This document shows, piece by piece, positions 46,801 through 57,290 of a stretch of DNA of 64,000 nucleotides. A program made the position numbers and the translations under genes. This DNA comes from an uncultured Gemmiger sp. (GTDB taxonomy: Bacteria > Bacillota > Clostridia > Oscillospirales > Ruminococcaceae). Each line of letters opens with the position of its first letter. Position 1 is the stretch's first letter. Under the pieces are notes generated by a model. The model saw only the letters and a list, made by a program, of their open reading frames with translations, had not been told where the DNA came from and ran no database searches. The DNA lies in NCBI GenBank assembly GCA_944386495.1, contig CALXBE010000004.1:62001-126000 (forward strand), written 5' to 3'.

Positions 46801-49800
46801 CGGTACTCTCTGCACCGCCCAAGAACCAGGTATCATACAGGGTGAACACATTCCGGGTAACGCCTGTGGGGTAGTTCTCCCCCATGAATCCGCCGGCGTA
46901 ATTCTTCATAAGCATGACCCCGGCGCCGTTTTTCCCGTACATATAGCCATTTTCCACCAGACCGTTATTGTATCGGACACCGCCGCCTACAGCATTCTCC
47001 TGAATTGTAAGGTCGCCCCCCAGTTCAAGGATGAAATTCCGAAGGACACCGCCCCTTTCAACTGCATACGCCAGCAGGCTGCTACCATTTTGGTAGAGTG
47101 TAACCTTTCCCTGGGTGCGGACGATATAATTTTCTACAGTACCATAGATATTGCCTATAGGTCCATTTTTCACCGTGGTAGCGGCACCGAAATCATACAC
47201 CAGATTCCGCACCACCCCACCGCTCTGAACGGTATTGATAAGATAGTTATCTACACCAGACCGTGTAATTACATGCCCCTGGAAGTCAACGGTTCCCCAC
47301 AGATAGTCCACAGTTGTGCTTATGTAGTGGTCAAAGTCCTCCACCACCAGATAGTTGGCAAAGGGATTCTGTCTCACCTGCAGCAGGTCACGCTGATTCC
47401 GGATGACAAAGTAGGCCCCGTCGGTCTGGAAAGCGGTGCTGTCCAGGGTGACCTGACTTCCCTGATAGGTGGCTTTGAGTATCAGCTGGTAAGGCCGGTT
47501 GGCCGGCAGGCCCGAGATAACTTTGGCTGCATCCTCCGGATTCAGCTCATATTTGTTATCTCCATCTTCGTCCTGGAGAGGGAGTTTCCAGGTCTGGCTC
47601 AGCTCCCACTGGGTCGCAGAGAGGGTGTCGCCCATGTACAGTTCCAAGGTGACGGTGGGTTCCTGACCTTCCGGCAGGCCCACGGTCAGATAGCCATTAC
47701 TATCTGTCACTGTCAGCGTAGTGGAAACTGTGTAGCCGTCTTCCTGAACAGCATCTGCCACGAGGAACAGTTCATAGTTGTTACAAGTCTTCCAGTAGGC
47801 AAACCGGACATAACCTACCCCTTCAGGGATAGTCATGACCTGATTTTTCCGGTTTCGCACATATCCTATGTAACCGCCGGTGTCCGTATACAAGTACATG
47901 GAATACTCTGATTCCGAAGCATCACTGCTGGTCCAGAAACAGAGCTGGCCCGGTTCAACGGGAATCATGCTGGTCACTTTGTAGCTTGCATTGTCTATTA
48001 TTTTACCAGTATTTATATCAATATTTTTCCCTTCCTCGTAGGCCGTCCCCTGGAGCAAATCATTTTTGGCAGCTGTGTAACCGTATACCTCCAGCCCCCA
48101 CTGAAGGGCCCCTTCCTCTGTAACCGGAATCATCAGAGTAAAGGTGACCGCCCCATCCGGCACCGCAAAAATGGCGTCGCCACCAGTACCAAAGTAGGAG
48201 TCTTGGCTATGGCTGTTTTGAGTCACCAACTTTCCTTCACTATTATAGAATTTAGGAATGACATTGTAGAGTCCCGGGTTTGCATTGTACCAGGTAAAAT
48301 GGTCCTCTTCCAGCTGGAGGAAAGTGATGCCCTCCGGAATTTCAAATTTCTGGGTAGTGTATGTATCCTTGTAATAACCTTGCGGTATCCACTCGCCGCT
48401 TTCGATCTGGGCACGCACTTCCTCCCCGGTCATCTGAATCACCGGGTTCCGGGCCTGGCTGGTGGAAGCATACTCTATGCTCTCAATATTGATATCACCA
48501 TTCAGGCTGCTTCCGCCCTCTACAATATAGCTCCAAAGGAGATAGTTGGTCTCGTAGTTGGAGAAGCCCTCGGAGTCGTTATATGCCGCAGCCACAAACT
48601 TCAGCTCATACTCGGCCCCTTCGATGATGCCGTCAAAGGTGATGGTCTGGGTCTCACCGTTCTCCTTGGTGTCCGCATACATCTTCTCCATGTCCAGGAG
48701 GGTCCCGTTGTAATACAGGTAGACATAAACAAGTCCGTCTCCCTGAACCGTACCATCCGGGTCATAAATCCGGGCATCGATGAGGCTCAAAATATCGCCT
48801 GCTGCAAACAGGTCATTGTACTGCAGCTTGGGCCGAATCTTTTTTGTAGTGAACGCACTGGTAGAAAGGGTGGTAGGAATCTGATATTCCTCGCCGCTCT
48901 TGATAACCACAGACTGGATCTGCACATTATACCGTGTGGAAGTCTGCAATACCGCAGGTACATCCACCCTGATCCGGGCGGGAGTAGTGTACTGGATGTT
49001 TTCCGCATCCGGATTTACCACCTTGGGAGACAAAGCCTCCCAGGGAGTATAAGTTGCAAACAGGCTCTTGTCTGCCACCAGCATGATAGCCGGAGTCAGG
49101 GCATCCCCCTTCTGCAGGACCAATGCTCCCAGGGTATCGTCATAGTACCAGCTTCCGTCTGCCTCGCCCTCACTGGTGGGACGGTTCAGCTCCTCCATGG
49201 ACAGCGCACAGCTTACAGCCGGGGTTTTGCTGCCCTCCTTGGTGATATTGATACGATACTCGTCCACCAGCGGCAGAATATCCAGGGTGGTCTTGCTGGT
49301 CATGGTGGCATTCAGGGTCATGCTGGTATCCGCAAGATTGGCCACACTGGTGCTGAAATTCACCAGACCGGAAGACAAGGAGGCCGTATAAATACGGGCA
49401 TAACCCATCTGTACATCCCGCTGCACCGGCAGGGAGGGAGAAGTCACTCCATCCGGCTGGGAAGCGTACATACCGGTCACAATAAACTGATAAGTCCGGG
49501 CAAAGGCAAGGCTGTCAATGGTAAAGGTGTAACTCTTTCCATCCTCCGGCTCCGCCAGGGTGAGGGTCTTGCTCTGGCTGTCTCCAAAGGGAGTGCCATC
49601 CTCAAAGGTGCCCGTAAGGACCGCTGCCTGGCCGTTGGTGTCCTGAGCGGTCAGGGTGAGAGGCAGACTGACCCCGTCCTCCTGTGCCAGTGCTCCATCC
49701 GGATCGCTGACTTTCAGAGTAAGGGTGAGCTTATCGGTCACATTGGCGGTTTCAATAATTTCCACCTTGGGCAGGACCTTGGCTGTGTAAGCATCAAAAG

Positions 49801-51859
49801 ACTGGGCACTGTCGGTACCGTTGACCAGCAGGGGAAGCTCGTTGCCATACCGGTCCCGCAGAACTGCCTGGACCGAGTACCTCTGGTTGGACTTCAACTT
49901 GGGCATGCTGGAAGTAAAGGTGGTGCCGCCCTCCTGCTGGGCACGGGTCAGCACGGTGGAGCTCATTACAAGTTCCACCGTATCCTCCCCGGTGGGGTCA
50001 CCGTTCTGGTCCAGGGGAGTACATCTCAGCAAAATGCGGTTGGCGTAGGGCAGCATATTCTTCTTGAAGTTTTCGAAGCTCTCGTCTTCCGCAGAGTAGT
50101 CCGTAGTATTGGTCAGGGTAAAGTCATTTACCTGGATTGCATCAGAATGCTGTGCAAAAAGCAGTTCCCAATCCGCTGCGATAGGGTACACTCCTCCCTC
50201 TTCAATGGAGGGGGTATGCACCTTGATAAAGTCAGAATAATAGGTCTTCCGGATGCGAACTTCAATAAACTCGCCCGGATTATCCGGATCTTCCATCTTT
50301 TCCTCTGCAATATAGGTATAAGAGTACTGGAGATAAAGATCCGTATCAGGAGACACGGGAGAAAGATTCAGGGTCTGGGCGGAGGTATAGGATTTCCGCA
50401 GCAAGGCGCTGCGGCCTTCCTCTGCCCGGAAGATGGGGAAGCCTTCCTCGGTGGTGCCCACCTGCTCGGCATTTTCTTCCCCGCCTTTAAGCTCCTTATA
50501 TGCGGTGATCCGCACACCCTTGGAGATGGTGCCCGACGGGTCATCAATCTGAAGCTGCATATTGACGGCATAGCTCCAGGGGTCCAGATTCAGCAGCTGC
50601 ACCTCGGGAGGTGTATAGGGGACAGGCTGGCCGGAGCCGCTGCCTTCGCCGCTGCCGTCTTCGGAACCGCTCTCGCCGCCCTCGCCGGGTTCGCCCCCTT
50701 CACCAGGTTCAGTGGGTTCGCCGGGGTTTTCTCCTTCGCCATCGCCGCCTTCACCCCCATCACCGGGTTCGCCGCCGCCACCGGGCTGTTCAGGGTCTAC
50801 GGGTGTTTCCGGGGTCTCCCCGCCGCCTTCGCTGCCGCCGTGGTCGGAACCGCCTTCCCCTCCGGGGCCGGTATCTCCGCCGGTAGCGCTGCCGCCGGAA
50901 CCGCCGTGTGCTTCGTCAGCAGGTCCGCCGGAAGCGGTGGAATCGGTTTCCGGGTCAGCGCCGTTGCCTTCTGCGCCTTCCTGGCGGAGAGAAGAGCCTC
51001 CGGTAGCAGGGATCTTCTGGCCCTGCTCCTCCGAATCTGCTCCGCCCTGGTTGGCATCCTCAGCCTGGCCTGCAAGATCAGAGCCGCTGCCCTTTCCGCC
51101 GTTGTCCTGACCGGCCAGAATCTCCTGGGCCTGGTTCAGCTCATCGGTGGGGTCTTTTCCATCCTCCAGCTTTCCGATGGCATCACTGATCAGCCCCAGT
51201 GCTTTCAGCAGTGAGGCATAGTCATATTCATGGCTGCCGATCCGCAGAACGGCATCAAATACTTCGTCGGCCTGGCCAAACTCCATTGCGCTCCCGTTGG
51301 GAGAGTACCAGCGCAGGGCATTTTCGCCCAGCATAAGTACACTGTTGGCCGGGATATCGTAGGTGTCCAGCTTGGTGATAAACTGGGCATCCTGTGCATT
51401 CATGTAAAGACCGTTCTGGAGCTGAAGGAGAATAAACTCTTCAAGATCAGCCTGGGTACGGTCTGCGTTATATGTAGTGCCGCCGGTAAGATAAAGTCCC
51501 TCGAAGGTACGCAGCACCTCTACATCCGCTGTGATCAGCCAATTTTCATCGTCCAGGAAGCGCAGGCCTGCACCTCCGCTGATCCACATGGGGTAATCCA
51601 CATCCACGGCTTTCCGATCGTCGCCCACATAAAAACGGCCGAAAGAGGTGTAGATAACATCTTCGCTGCCCACTGATACAAGGGCAATGGGGTCCCCTTT
51701 CTTTCCACTATTCAGCGCCTGGGAAAGCCCGGAGGATGCCGGCATCATCATGCCGTCGTCCACTGCCGCCGCAAAACTTCTGGATGCGCCCAGCACTGCC
51801 ACCACAAACACGGCTATAACCAGTATGGCAACAATAAAAAACGCTCTGACTTTCTTCAT
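40847..51859 (-). CDS. Giant membrane-anchored surface protein (3,670 residues)
   Basis: An exported protein of roughly 385 kDa. N-terminus: basic, then a hydrophobic segment (7-24) ending in SFA, a signal peptide or anchor. Residues about 55-225 resemble a domain of the 540- and 279-residue neighbours. A Gly/Pro/Glu-rich stretch (about 250-413) is followed by Fn3-like domains (about 414-1130), a jelly-roll module like those of phage tail fibres (about 1150-1320), and a long GLUG beta-helix (about 1480-2950; repeats of VGGLVG type). Then come a small beta domain, an Asp/Gly-rich linker (about 3405-3525), and a C-terminal helix (3641-3661) with basic tail KKHKDR. No LPXTG or S-layer motif. Last gene of the rotary ATPase unit; GGGAGG precedes the ATG. 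Confidence 0.85.
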   Translation of the reverse strand: MKKVRAFFIVAILVIAVFVVAVLGASRSFAAAVDDGMMMPASSGLSQALNSGKKGDPIALVSVGSEDVIYTSFGRFYVGDDRKAVDVDYPMWISGGAGLRFLDDENWLITADVEVLRTFEGLYLTGGTTYNADRTQADLEEFILLQLQNGLYMNAQDAQFITKLDTYDIPANSVLMLGENALRWYSPNGSAMEFGQADEVFDAVLRIGSHEYDYASLLKALGLISDAIGKLEDGKDPTDELNQAQEILAGQDNGGKGSGSDLAGQAEDANQGGADSEEQGQKIPATGGSSLRQEGAEGNGADPETDSTASGGPADEAHGGSGGSATGGDTGPGGEGGSDHGGSEGGGETPETPVDPEQPGGGGEPGDGGEGGDGEGENPGEPTEPGEGGEPGEGGESGSEDGSGEGSGSGQPVPYTPPEVQLLNLDPWSYAVNMQLQIDDPSGTISKGVRITAYKELKGGEENAEQVGTTEEGFPIFRAEEGRSALLRKSYTSAQTLNLSPVSPDTDLYLQYSYTYIAEEKMEDPDNPGEFIEVRIRKTYYSDFIKVHTPSIEEGGVYPIAADWELLFAQHSDAIQVNDFTLTNTTDYSAEDESFENFKKNMLPYANRILLRCTPLDQNGDPTGEDTVELVMSSTVLTRAQQEGGTTFTSSMPKLKSNQRYSVQAVLRDRYGNELPLLVNGTDSAQSFDAYTAKVLPKVEIIETANVTDKLTLTLKVSDPDGALAQEDGVSLPLTLTAQDTNGQAAVLTGTFEDGTPFGDSQSKTLTLAEPEDGKSYTFTIDSLAFARTYQFIVTGMYASQPDGVTSPSLPVQRDVQMGYARIYTASLSSGLVNFSTSVANLADTSMTLNATMTSKTTLDILPLVDEYRINITKEGSKTPAVSCALSMEELNRPTSEGEADGSWYYDDTLGALVLQKGDALTPAIMLVADKSLFATYTPWEALSPKVVNPDAENIQYTTPARIRVDVPAVLQTSTRYNVQIQSVVIKSGEEYQIPTTLSTSAFTTKKIRPKLQYNDLFAAGDILSLIDARIYDPDGTVQGDGLVYVYLYYNGTLLDMEKMYADTKENGETQTITFDGIIEGAEYELKFVAAAYNDSEGFSNYETNYLLWSYIVEGGSSLNGDINIESIEYASTSQARNPVIQMTGEEVRAQIESGEWIPQGYYKDTYTTQKFEIPEGITFLQLEEDHFTWYNANPGLYNVIPKFYNSEGKLVTQNSHSQDSYFGTGGDAIFAVPDGAVTFTLMIPVTEEGALQWGLEVYGYTAAKNDLLQGTAYEEGKNIDINTGKIIDNASYKVTSMIPVEPGQLCFWTSSDASESEYSMYLYTDTGGYIGYVRNRKNQVMTIPEGVGYVRFAYWKTCNNYELFLVADAVQEDGYTVSTTLTVTDSNGYLTVGLPEGQEPTVTLELYMGDTLSATQWELSQTWKLPLQDEDGDNKYELNPEDAAKVISGLPANRPYQLILKATYQGSQVTLDSTAFQTDGAYFVIRNQRDLLQVRQNPFANYLVVEDFDHYISTTVDYLWGTVDFQGHVITRSGVDNYLINTVQSGGVVRNLVYDFGAATTVKNGPIGNIYGTVENYIVRTQGKVTLYQNGSSLLAYAVERGGVLRNFILELGGDLTIQENAVGGGVRYNNGLVENGYMYGKNGAGVMLMKNYAGGFMGENYPTGVTRNVFTLYDTWFLGGAESTAGAVAVYSHYDYSNSYHVGDFYQYVSDKSTVSPMAQERVFYHSANSAKNHDVYYISLNSYAARTSWLKSSKPATLYDEEWQQSILGEGFDTSTIQVGFYPRLNLSTVMQKYQNYIPLPVLGDSEPQILSDSWASGDSEFISNEGGNVSFILNNPRNATVTGFTAAGLKFTIQDQYPLGDGLYQVIAYAAVDGENPQYLSTYTITEMQYTAGSSNVTAYPNYKTTGFEFWKTVSNANEWSNINDHMNWNYRLTSDIDFKADPLTPAALILDGRKTSLTSGGSSFTGKLDGDGHTISNISLENLAQPWVIYNMSGGTSEIRNLTVQGLTIKAAGTVTSSMAGFVRNLGSGSLVNVHLRDVSVSGTGYVGGLAGQVEYGSVQECSVADAVINDGTGAHPARVGGLVGYMYSYKLDRCYTRNVDIQVISSPVVEGVGGLVGYDARVPITNCYAQGTIQANGGVTGGIFGFNSETYGYTDHVWADVDITATGDQVGGFVGRTTGRHRGGIVFGNILTTGEKVNRVNGEAYGTSVSGQYLNVYAYEGQTVNNLPAEDVSDARGLADAQDLTSKNFWADVAGMGDSFDYSQLTLEQPGMPLILREDGTLVEGQIWIELPGQAEPPTLRITQAGYLPGQNYPFQLSGELEHPGYTSEEIIALLQTASATGSITIDGIDISESQQQLKNVQISFNKSAESEEATTFSILIKEDLEIFTKRLDVYTLTVAYQTADGRSWSLNGTVDFGQPLYWEVPDLTTWRNLMRGGHADTGENFRITGRIDFLGNAQNVQEVGLKIGNLEGQGDEAGFYNLIYTPNPTMGTPWMENVYGNISGLTFQNFSVDYSAVAAARGVSGVIVSVNDITDCDFQDIRLFANRNTNKRFGFFGQINGNILDITVNQLELTIPTSENGGNYVGGLAGQIRGSFNNVTGENITINAQLASNIGSLFGAQAYIVAPGSSSVTLKHISVTGYDGVGGLAQQVASLTSATVEDYKVTAVYTAGGLTSYAYVGDKENITARDGVVTSTNTSVGTRYTGGVFGSMGYAYNKLNNVLVENVQVTGYNMVGGLSGQLDNRSMDNIQIIGCTITNPSAMPTTPPAQEYYLSAGALAGINPSRDSRTVKNVTVRDTTVTGPYNVGGLIGMNYINGSSVVFQNVYVAEDVVVNCTGENAGGILGRGYLFELSNVACGAQVHATGNVAGGIVGKMERNENYATDAKFSNVYFSGEVYAGNYAGGIIGQLNDRNYQILPENLSGVVMTGSVRSAGDRSSLWANALSTYAPAGDGTVMIWDEATLNGQTAKAIKEGQEATTTDTFLYPEKGGLASGNSFAKPKFYTGLGFADTAWDLKALENEGNRYMPFLLGSDGARLPDTDSYQGEEVGILLPQPGAEPAQVVLYATGADSFTLDLTNFQSQDGSGATITVQLGDGAAGTYTTDANGSISFATDFQTPVTVTVDGVPTAFTSQDMQALRRNVMTYDGLWYYLDGEGKVIHGSSTGERGVLQGIDETDTPVHLWQGKILCQAGDGSWAVYTLKKDIAGSVAAADRTVVAVNDTKPEAVPLYSYTYTGNSQLTAVRVFHEYTMFGSQRADVRLFDLGGTAYVVSPRQNVVADGMLLSRKASITGSYTNYYALLQKDGVLVDNRNNMKLNGLPMTGIVQISNNFGYSGNVAVIRYAGDDNSANVVVVDYSNGNIITDTRPAMTALLSYAKVSMDGIMDSFGTHVSDSFLESEASLGTGSGQAQAPEDLGGDGTGGDAENQLEGDTVLGTGEPDGTGNDPNGTGDELDGAGDQTDGTAQQPGQGDSALDQGRYEYIPGQGLSLNGTPVAEEGTYTYQPGEGLYKDGVLAYAQVGQPQGDNQAVVMAPAGASAQGTTPADGTGAGQGSDLQALLTALGSQVVVYSEETGRYETVETTALLGMKEESPAQEVPEETQPEQPEQEPAEDDFTVNDADFGQKLTASERNGFVLLGVISVTALAALIILYFRYTGKKHKDR
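50621..51112 (-). repeat. Gly/Pro/Glu-rich low-complexity tract in the giant gene
   Basis: This part of the giant gene encodes about 164 residues dominated by Gly, Glu, Pro, Ser and Asp, with recurring EPGEGG-type units. It is in frame and probably forms a flexible spacer crossing the cell wall. Confidence 0.75.
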
Positions 51860-51959
51860 GGAAACCTCCCGGAAACGCCCTAACCGGCTTTGAAATCAAT
51901 GTCCGTTTACTCGCCCAAAGGTGAAGAGAGCCATACGCCGCAGCGACAGCCCCGGACTG

Positions 51960-52799
51960 TTATTTCAGCCCGTCCAACAGATCGGGCCGTGTAAAGAGCA
52001 GCACTTTTGTGCCGTCCTGTAATGTCAGCGAATCCTCCAGCAGAGACACGGTATAATCCCCGGACACGGCCTTGGCCCTCACCGCCCCGGTGGGAGGCTC
52101 CATGGTCATGGTGCCGTCGGCCCGGTTATATACCATTACATCGTTCTGATAATCCGCAATAACATAAGACATGGCTCCCAGCTCCAGCTGGTAGCCGTTG
52201 AATTCCAGGGTCACCGGCTCCAGGAAGAGATAGGTGTCCTGTCCATCATACATAAAGCCTCGGGTAAGAGAGGTCTCTCTCCCTCCCGAAACGGCGGTAA
52301 CTGTGCCGTTATCCAGATAATCCAGCTCCGTGAAGCATTCCGCCCGCACGGCTGTGACGCTTCCGGATGCGTAGTAGACCATGGGCTGGGGAAGCACCAC
52401 CGTCTGCCGGTCCTCATAGTACACAGGCAGGCTGCTCATTTCCCCTTCCAGCTGGCTCCCCTTCATTTCGGTCACGCCTTCCGCATTTCTGCTCAGCCGG
52501 GTGCCGTCTGCCAGAGGAGTCTGCTGTCCGGCATAATATCGGTATGCCGTTCCGTTTATGGTGTAGCTGCCCGCCATCTGTGCAAACTGCACCATGAGCA
52601 GCGCAGCCAGTATCACTATATCCGCAGGAATAATGATCATGAGAATATTTCTGATCCTGCGTTTTTTCCGCCGTTCCAGAGCCTTGGCTCCACCGATTTT
52701 CTCTTTGAGCTGTGCATCTGTCTCCGGAGGTGCCTGGGGCACACGGCGGACGGGAGGCCGGCGGGTATCTCCCGTTTCCCGAATCTCTTTAGTCTTCAA
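51960..52799 (-). CDS. Membrane protein with extracytoplasmic domain, rotary-locus specific
   Basis: A 279-residue bitopic protein. About 50 basic, proline-containing cytoplasmic residues precede one helix (about 52-74). An exported domain of about 200 residues follows, rich in short beta strands (YLFLEPVTLEFNGYQLELG, then VMVYNRADG). A similar domain follows the N-terminal helix of the giant protein and of the 540-residue protein. I know no family for it. The cytoplasmic tail could contact the F1-like head or stalk; this is a guess from topology. TTG 52799 has AAGGAG upstream and overlaps the preceding gene by 11 bp. Confidence 0.75.
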   Translation of the reverse strand: MKTKEIRETGDTRRPPVRRVPQAPPETDAQLKEKIGGAKALERRKKRRIRNILMIIIPADIVILAALLMVQFAQMAGSYTINGTAYRYYAGQQTPLADGTRLSRNAEGVTEMKGSQLEGEMSSLPVYYEDRQTVVLPQPMVYYASGSVTAVRAECFTELDYLDNGTVTAVSGGRETSLTRGFMYDGQDTYLFLEPVTLEFNGYQLELGAMSYVIADYQNDVMVYNRADGTMTMEPPTGAVRAKAVSGDYTVSLLEDSLTLQDGTKVLLFTRPDLLDGLK

Positions 52800-53331
52800 T
52801 TAGGATTCTCCTTCCATTGGAAATCACATTCAGCTCGGTCAGGAACAGGTAGACCCCATACAGCGCCAAAAACAGGCTGATGAGGATATACACCACTACA
52901 AACCCTGCCCCGGGGTGAAAATCCCGGATATATCCGCAGACCACATTGGCTGCGCCCAATCCCACCAGTTCCATCAGGCAGCCCAGCAGGTTGGCCGGAA
53001 TTCCTTTCGGAGAGCGGATCTGGATGGAAAAAAGAAGGCTGGGAATCAGAATCACCAGGTAATGAATCCCTTCCAGCTTTTGGAAGGCAATCAAATAAGA
53101 CAAAAGCAGGCTCAGTTTGACCCAGGCCGAACCCAGCCGGACACAGTCATATTTCCCGAGCCCGTAAAACAGTCCCAGCCACCGGAAAGCCGGACGGTCA
53201 AACCAAAGGCCGCGGCTCAGCAAGAGCAGCGCGGCCAGCAGGGCGCAGGTAGACACCCCTACCGCCCCCAAAAAGGGCAGCAAGGGCTGTGCGGCATAAA
53301 ATATCCGCAGCGCTAATTCCTGAAATGTCAT
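52789..53331 (-). CDS. Five-helix membrane protein in the rotary ATPase locus
   Basis: A 180-residue very hydrophobic protein with helices at about 17-39, 66-85, 89-105, 113-134 and 142-164. It is not subunit a of F-type ATPases: the conserved arginine helix and its surrounding pattern are absent, and I find no relative among flagellar or secretion export proteins. It lies between the epsilon-like gene and the 279-residue membrane protein, with an 11-bp overlap to the latter. It could be the static membrane partner of the c-like ring, but nothing in the sequence proves it. Confidence 0.75.
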   Translation of the reverse strand: MTFQELALRIFYAAQPLLPFLGAVGVSTCALLAALLLLSRGLWFDRPAFRWLGLFYGLGKYDCVRLGSAWVKLSLLLSYLIAFQKLEGIHYLVILIPSLLFSIQIRSPKGIPANLLGCLMELVGLGAANVVCGYIRDFHPGAGFVVVYILISLFLALYGVYLFLTELNVISNGRRILIED

Positions 53332-53353
53332 CCTTCCTGCACCTCACTTACCT

Positions 53354-53692
53354 TCAATCCGTTTCGGTTTCATCATCCGCCGGCGGCATTTCCTTCTGGT
53401 CATCCTGCTCATGCTCGATCAAAAGGGTGAATTCGTTGTGCTGATGCTTGTAGAATCCTTTGATCCCGTCGTAGGCGATTTCTCCCTCGGTGGTGATGAT
53501 GACGATACTGCCGTCGATTCTGCCCAGCGTGGGAAGATAGTCTTCCATGATCAGCATACGGTTGTGCCGGTCGATTACCCGCACGCCTCTTACTCCGCTG
53601 ATCACCCGCAGGCCATTTTCTTCATCGATGACACGGGCATGAATCCTTCCCCGCTGCTGCTCAACGATGGACGGCTTTTTCTCTTTCGCCAT
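53354..53692 (-). CDS. F1-type ATPase epsilon-like subunit (beta-sandwich only)
   Basis: A 112-residue protein at the position of atpC. The segment from LIMEDYLPTLGRIDGSIVIITTEGE through YDGIKGFYKHQHNEFTLLIE follows the pattern of the epsilon N-terminal beta-sandwich, where GF-x-(5)-N-x-(2)-T-x-L is usual. The C-terminal two-helix domain that inhibits ATP hydrolysis in many epsilon subunits is missing; the end is a short acidic tail. The assignment rests on pattern, size and gene order, so it is moderate. It lies 13 bp behind the beta gene. Confidence 0.65.
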   Translation of the reverse strand: MAKEKKPSIVEQQRGRIHARVIDEENGLRVISGVRGVRVIDRHNRMLIMEDYLPTLGRIDGSIVIITTEGEIAYDGIKGFYKHQHNEFTLLIEHEQDDQKEMPPADDETETD

Positions 53693-53705
53693 TTCGGGTC
53701 CTCCC

Positions 53706-55961
<2,256 letters not shown>

Positions 55962-55965
<4 letters not shown>

Positions 55966-57290
55966 TCTCTCTCCCCCTGTTGGATCTGGCTGGCAGCCGC
56001 CAGCATCTGATCCGGTGTACGGCCGGCAAACTTGGGCTGGCAGAGCATCTGCAGGATCTTTGCGCCCCTGCGCATGGTTCTGCGCAGATTCTCGCCCATC
56101 TCGTCTGCATTGGCCAGCTCAAAGACCTCCCGCTGTTCCAGGTAGGCCAGCAGCTCCCGCCGCAGAGGCGGGCCGGCTTTCTTCATGGCCGGGCTCTGAA
56201 CTGCGCCGCCCAGACGGGAAACGGACAGGCCGTAGTTGATGGCAGGCTTTTGCCCTTTTTCAAAGTTTTTGGCAGACAGTACGATCTGTCCGTCGGTGAT
56301 GGAGATGATGTTGGTGGAAATATAGTCGGTAATGTCCCCGCCCTTGGTTTCACAGATAGGCAGGATGGTAATGGAACCGCCGTTCTTATGCTGGCAGCCC
56401 AGCTCCAGCATACGGGAATGGCTGTAGAAGATATCCGGGGGATAAGCATCACGGCCGGGAGTCTTTCCCATAAGAAGGGCAAGTTCACGGCAGACATCTG
56501 CGTGGCGCTTCAGGTCATCGATGGCCACCAGCACATCATACCGCTGTTCAAGGTAGTACCGGGCAATGGAAAGGGCCGCATAGGGAGTATTCCGGAGCAC
56601 AGGAGCCGGGTCGTCATTAAAGGCGGCCACGATCACGGTGTAAACCATGGCGCCCCGGGCCAGCAGCTGGCTGTAAATATCCTTGATCTCCTTCTTGGTC
56701 TTGCCCACCGCCACATAGATGCAGAGGACATTGGCCCCTGCCTGGTTGCAGATGGTGTCCAATGTGATCTGGGTTTTTCCGGTTTTCTTATCGCCGATGA
56801 TCAGCTGGCGCTGGCCCCGGCCGATGGGATACATCAGGTCAATGCCGGTGATTCCGGTGAGAAGAGGCCGGTTGACGGTGGTCCGGTCCATAATGGGGAT
56901 GGGAGCGGTCTCCAAAGGCAGTTCCTTCAACTCATCCATCCGCTTGCCTACCAGCCGGTCCATGCCGGACAGGTCAATGACATGGCCCAGGGAGTTGGGG
57001 GAATACTGGACAGTATATTCCCGTCCGGTAGCCACCACCTGGTCTCCAATATGTACCTTCCCGGTGACCCGGGTCAGCGCCACCAGAACACAGTCCTGAC
57101 GGATGGCATCAATGTAACCTTCGGCCTTGTCTCCCACGGTCACCCGCTCAAAATATGCGGCGCCTTCCAACCCGGTTACTTCCAGGATATATTCCCGCAC
57201 AAGCCGTACATGGCCGGTGGCAAAGGCATTGGCGCCCTTTTTGATATCTGCAATTTTCTGCTCCAGGACAGTATCAATGGTGCTGTTCAT
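55962..57290 (-). CDS. Divergent F1-type ATPase alpha subunit (atpA-like)
   Basis: A 442-residue non-catalytic nucleotide-binding subunit, about 60 residues shorter than housekeeping AtpA (about 500). It has Walker A GDKKTGKT (166-173; usual form GDRQTGKT), AIDDLKRHA, and the arginine finger in SVSRLGGAVQ (R359). The N-terminal helix that anchors the delta subunit is shortened, and the C-terminal helical domain is trimmed. ATG follows directly on the stop of the stalk gene (TAAATG) with GGGAG upstream. The intact arginine finger means the alpha-beta interface should be catalytically competent. Confidence 0.92.

Noticed and set aside
47900..48420. Prophage remnant suggested by the tail-fibre-like module
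   Set aside because: The module lies in frame inside the giant gene and no integrase, capsid, terminase or other phage gene is found nearby.
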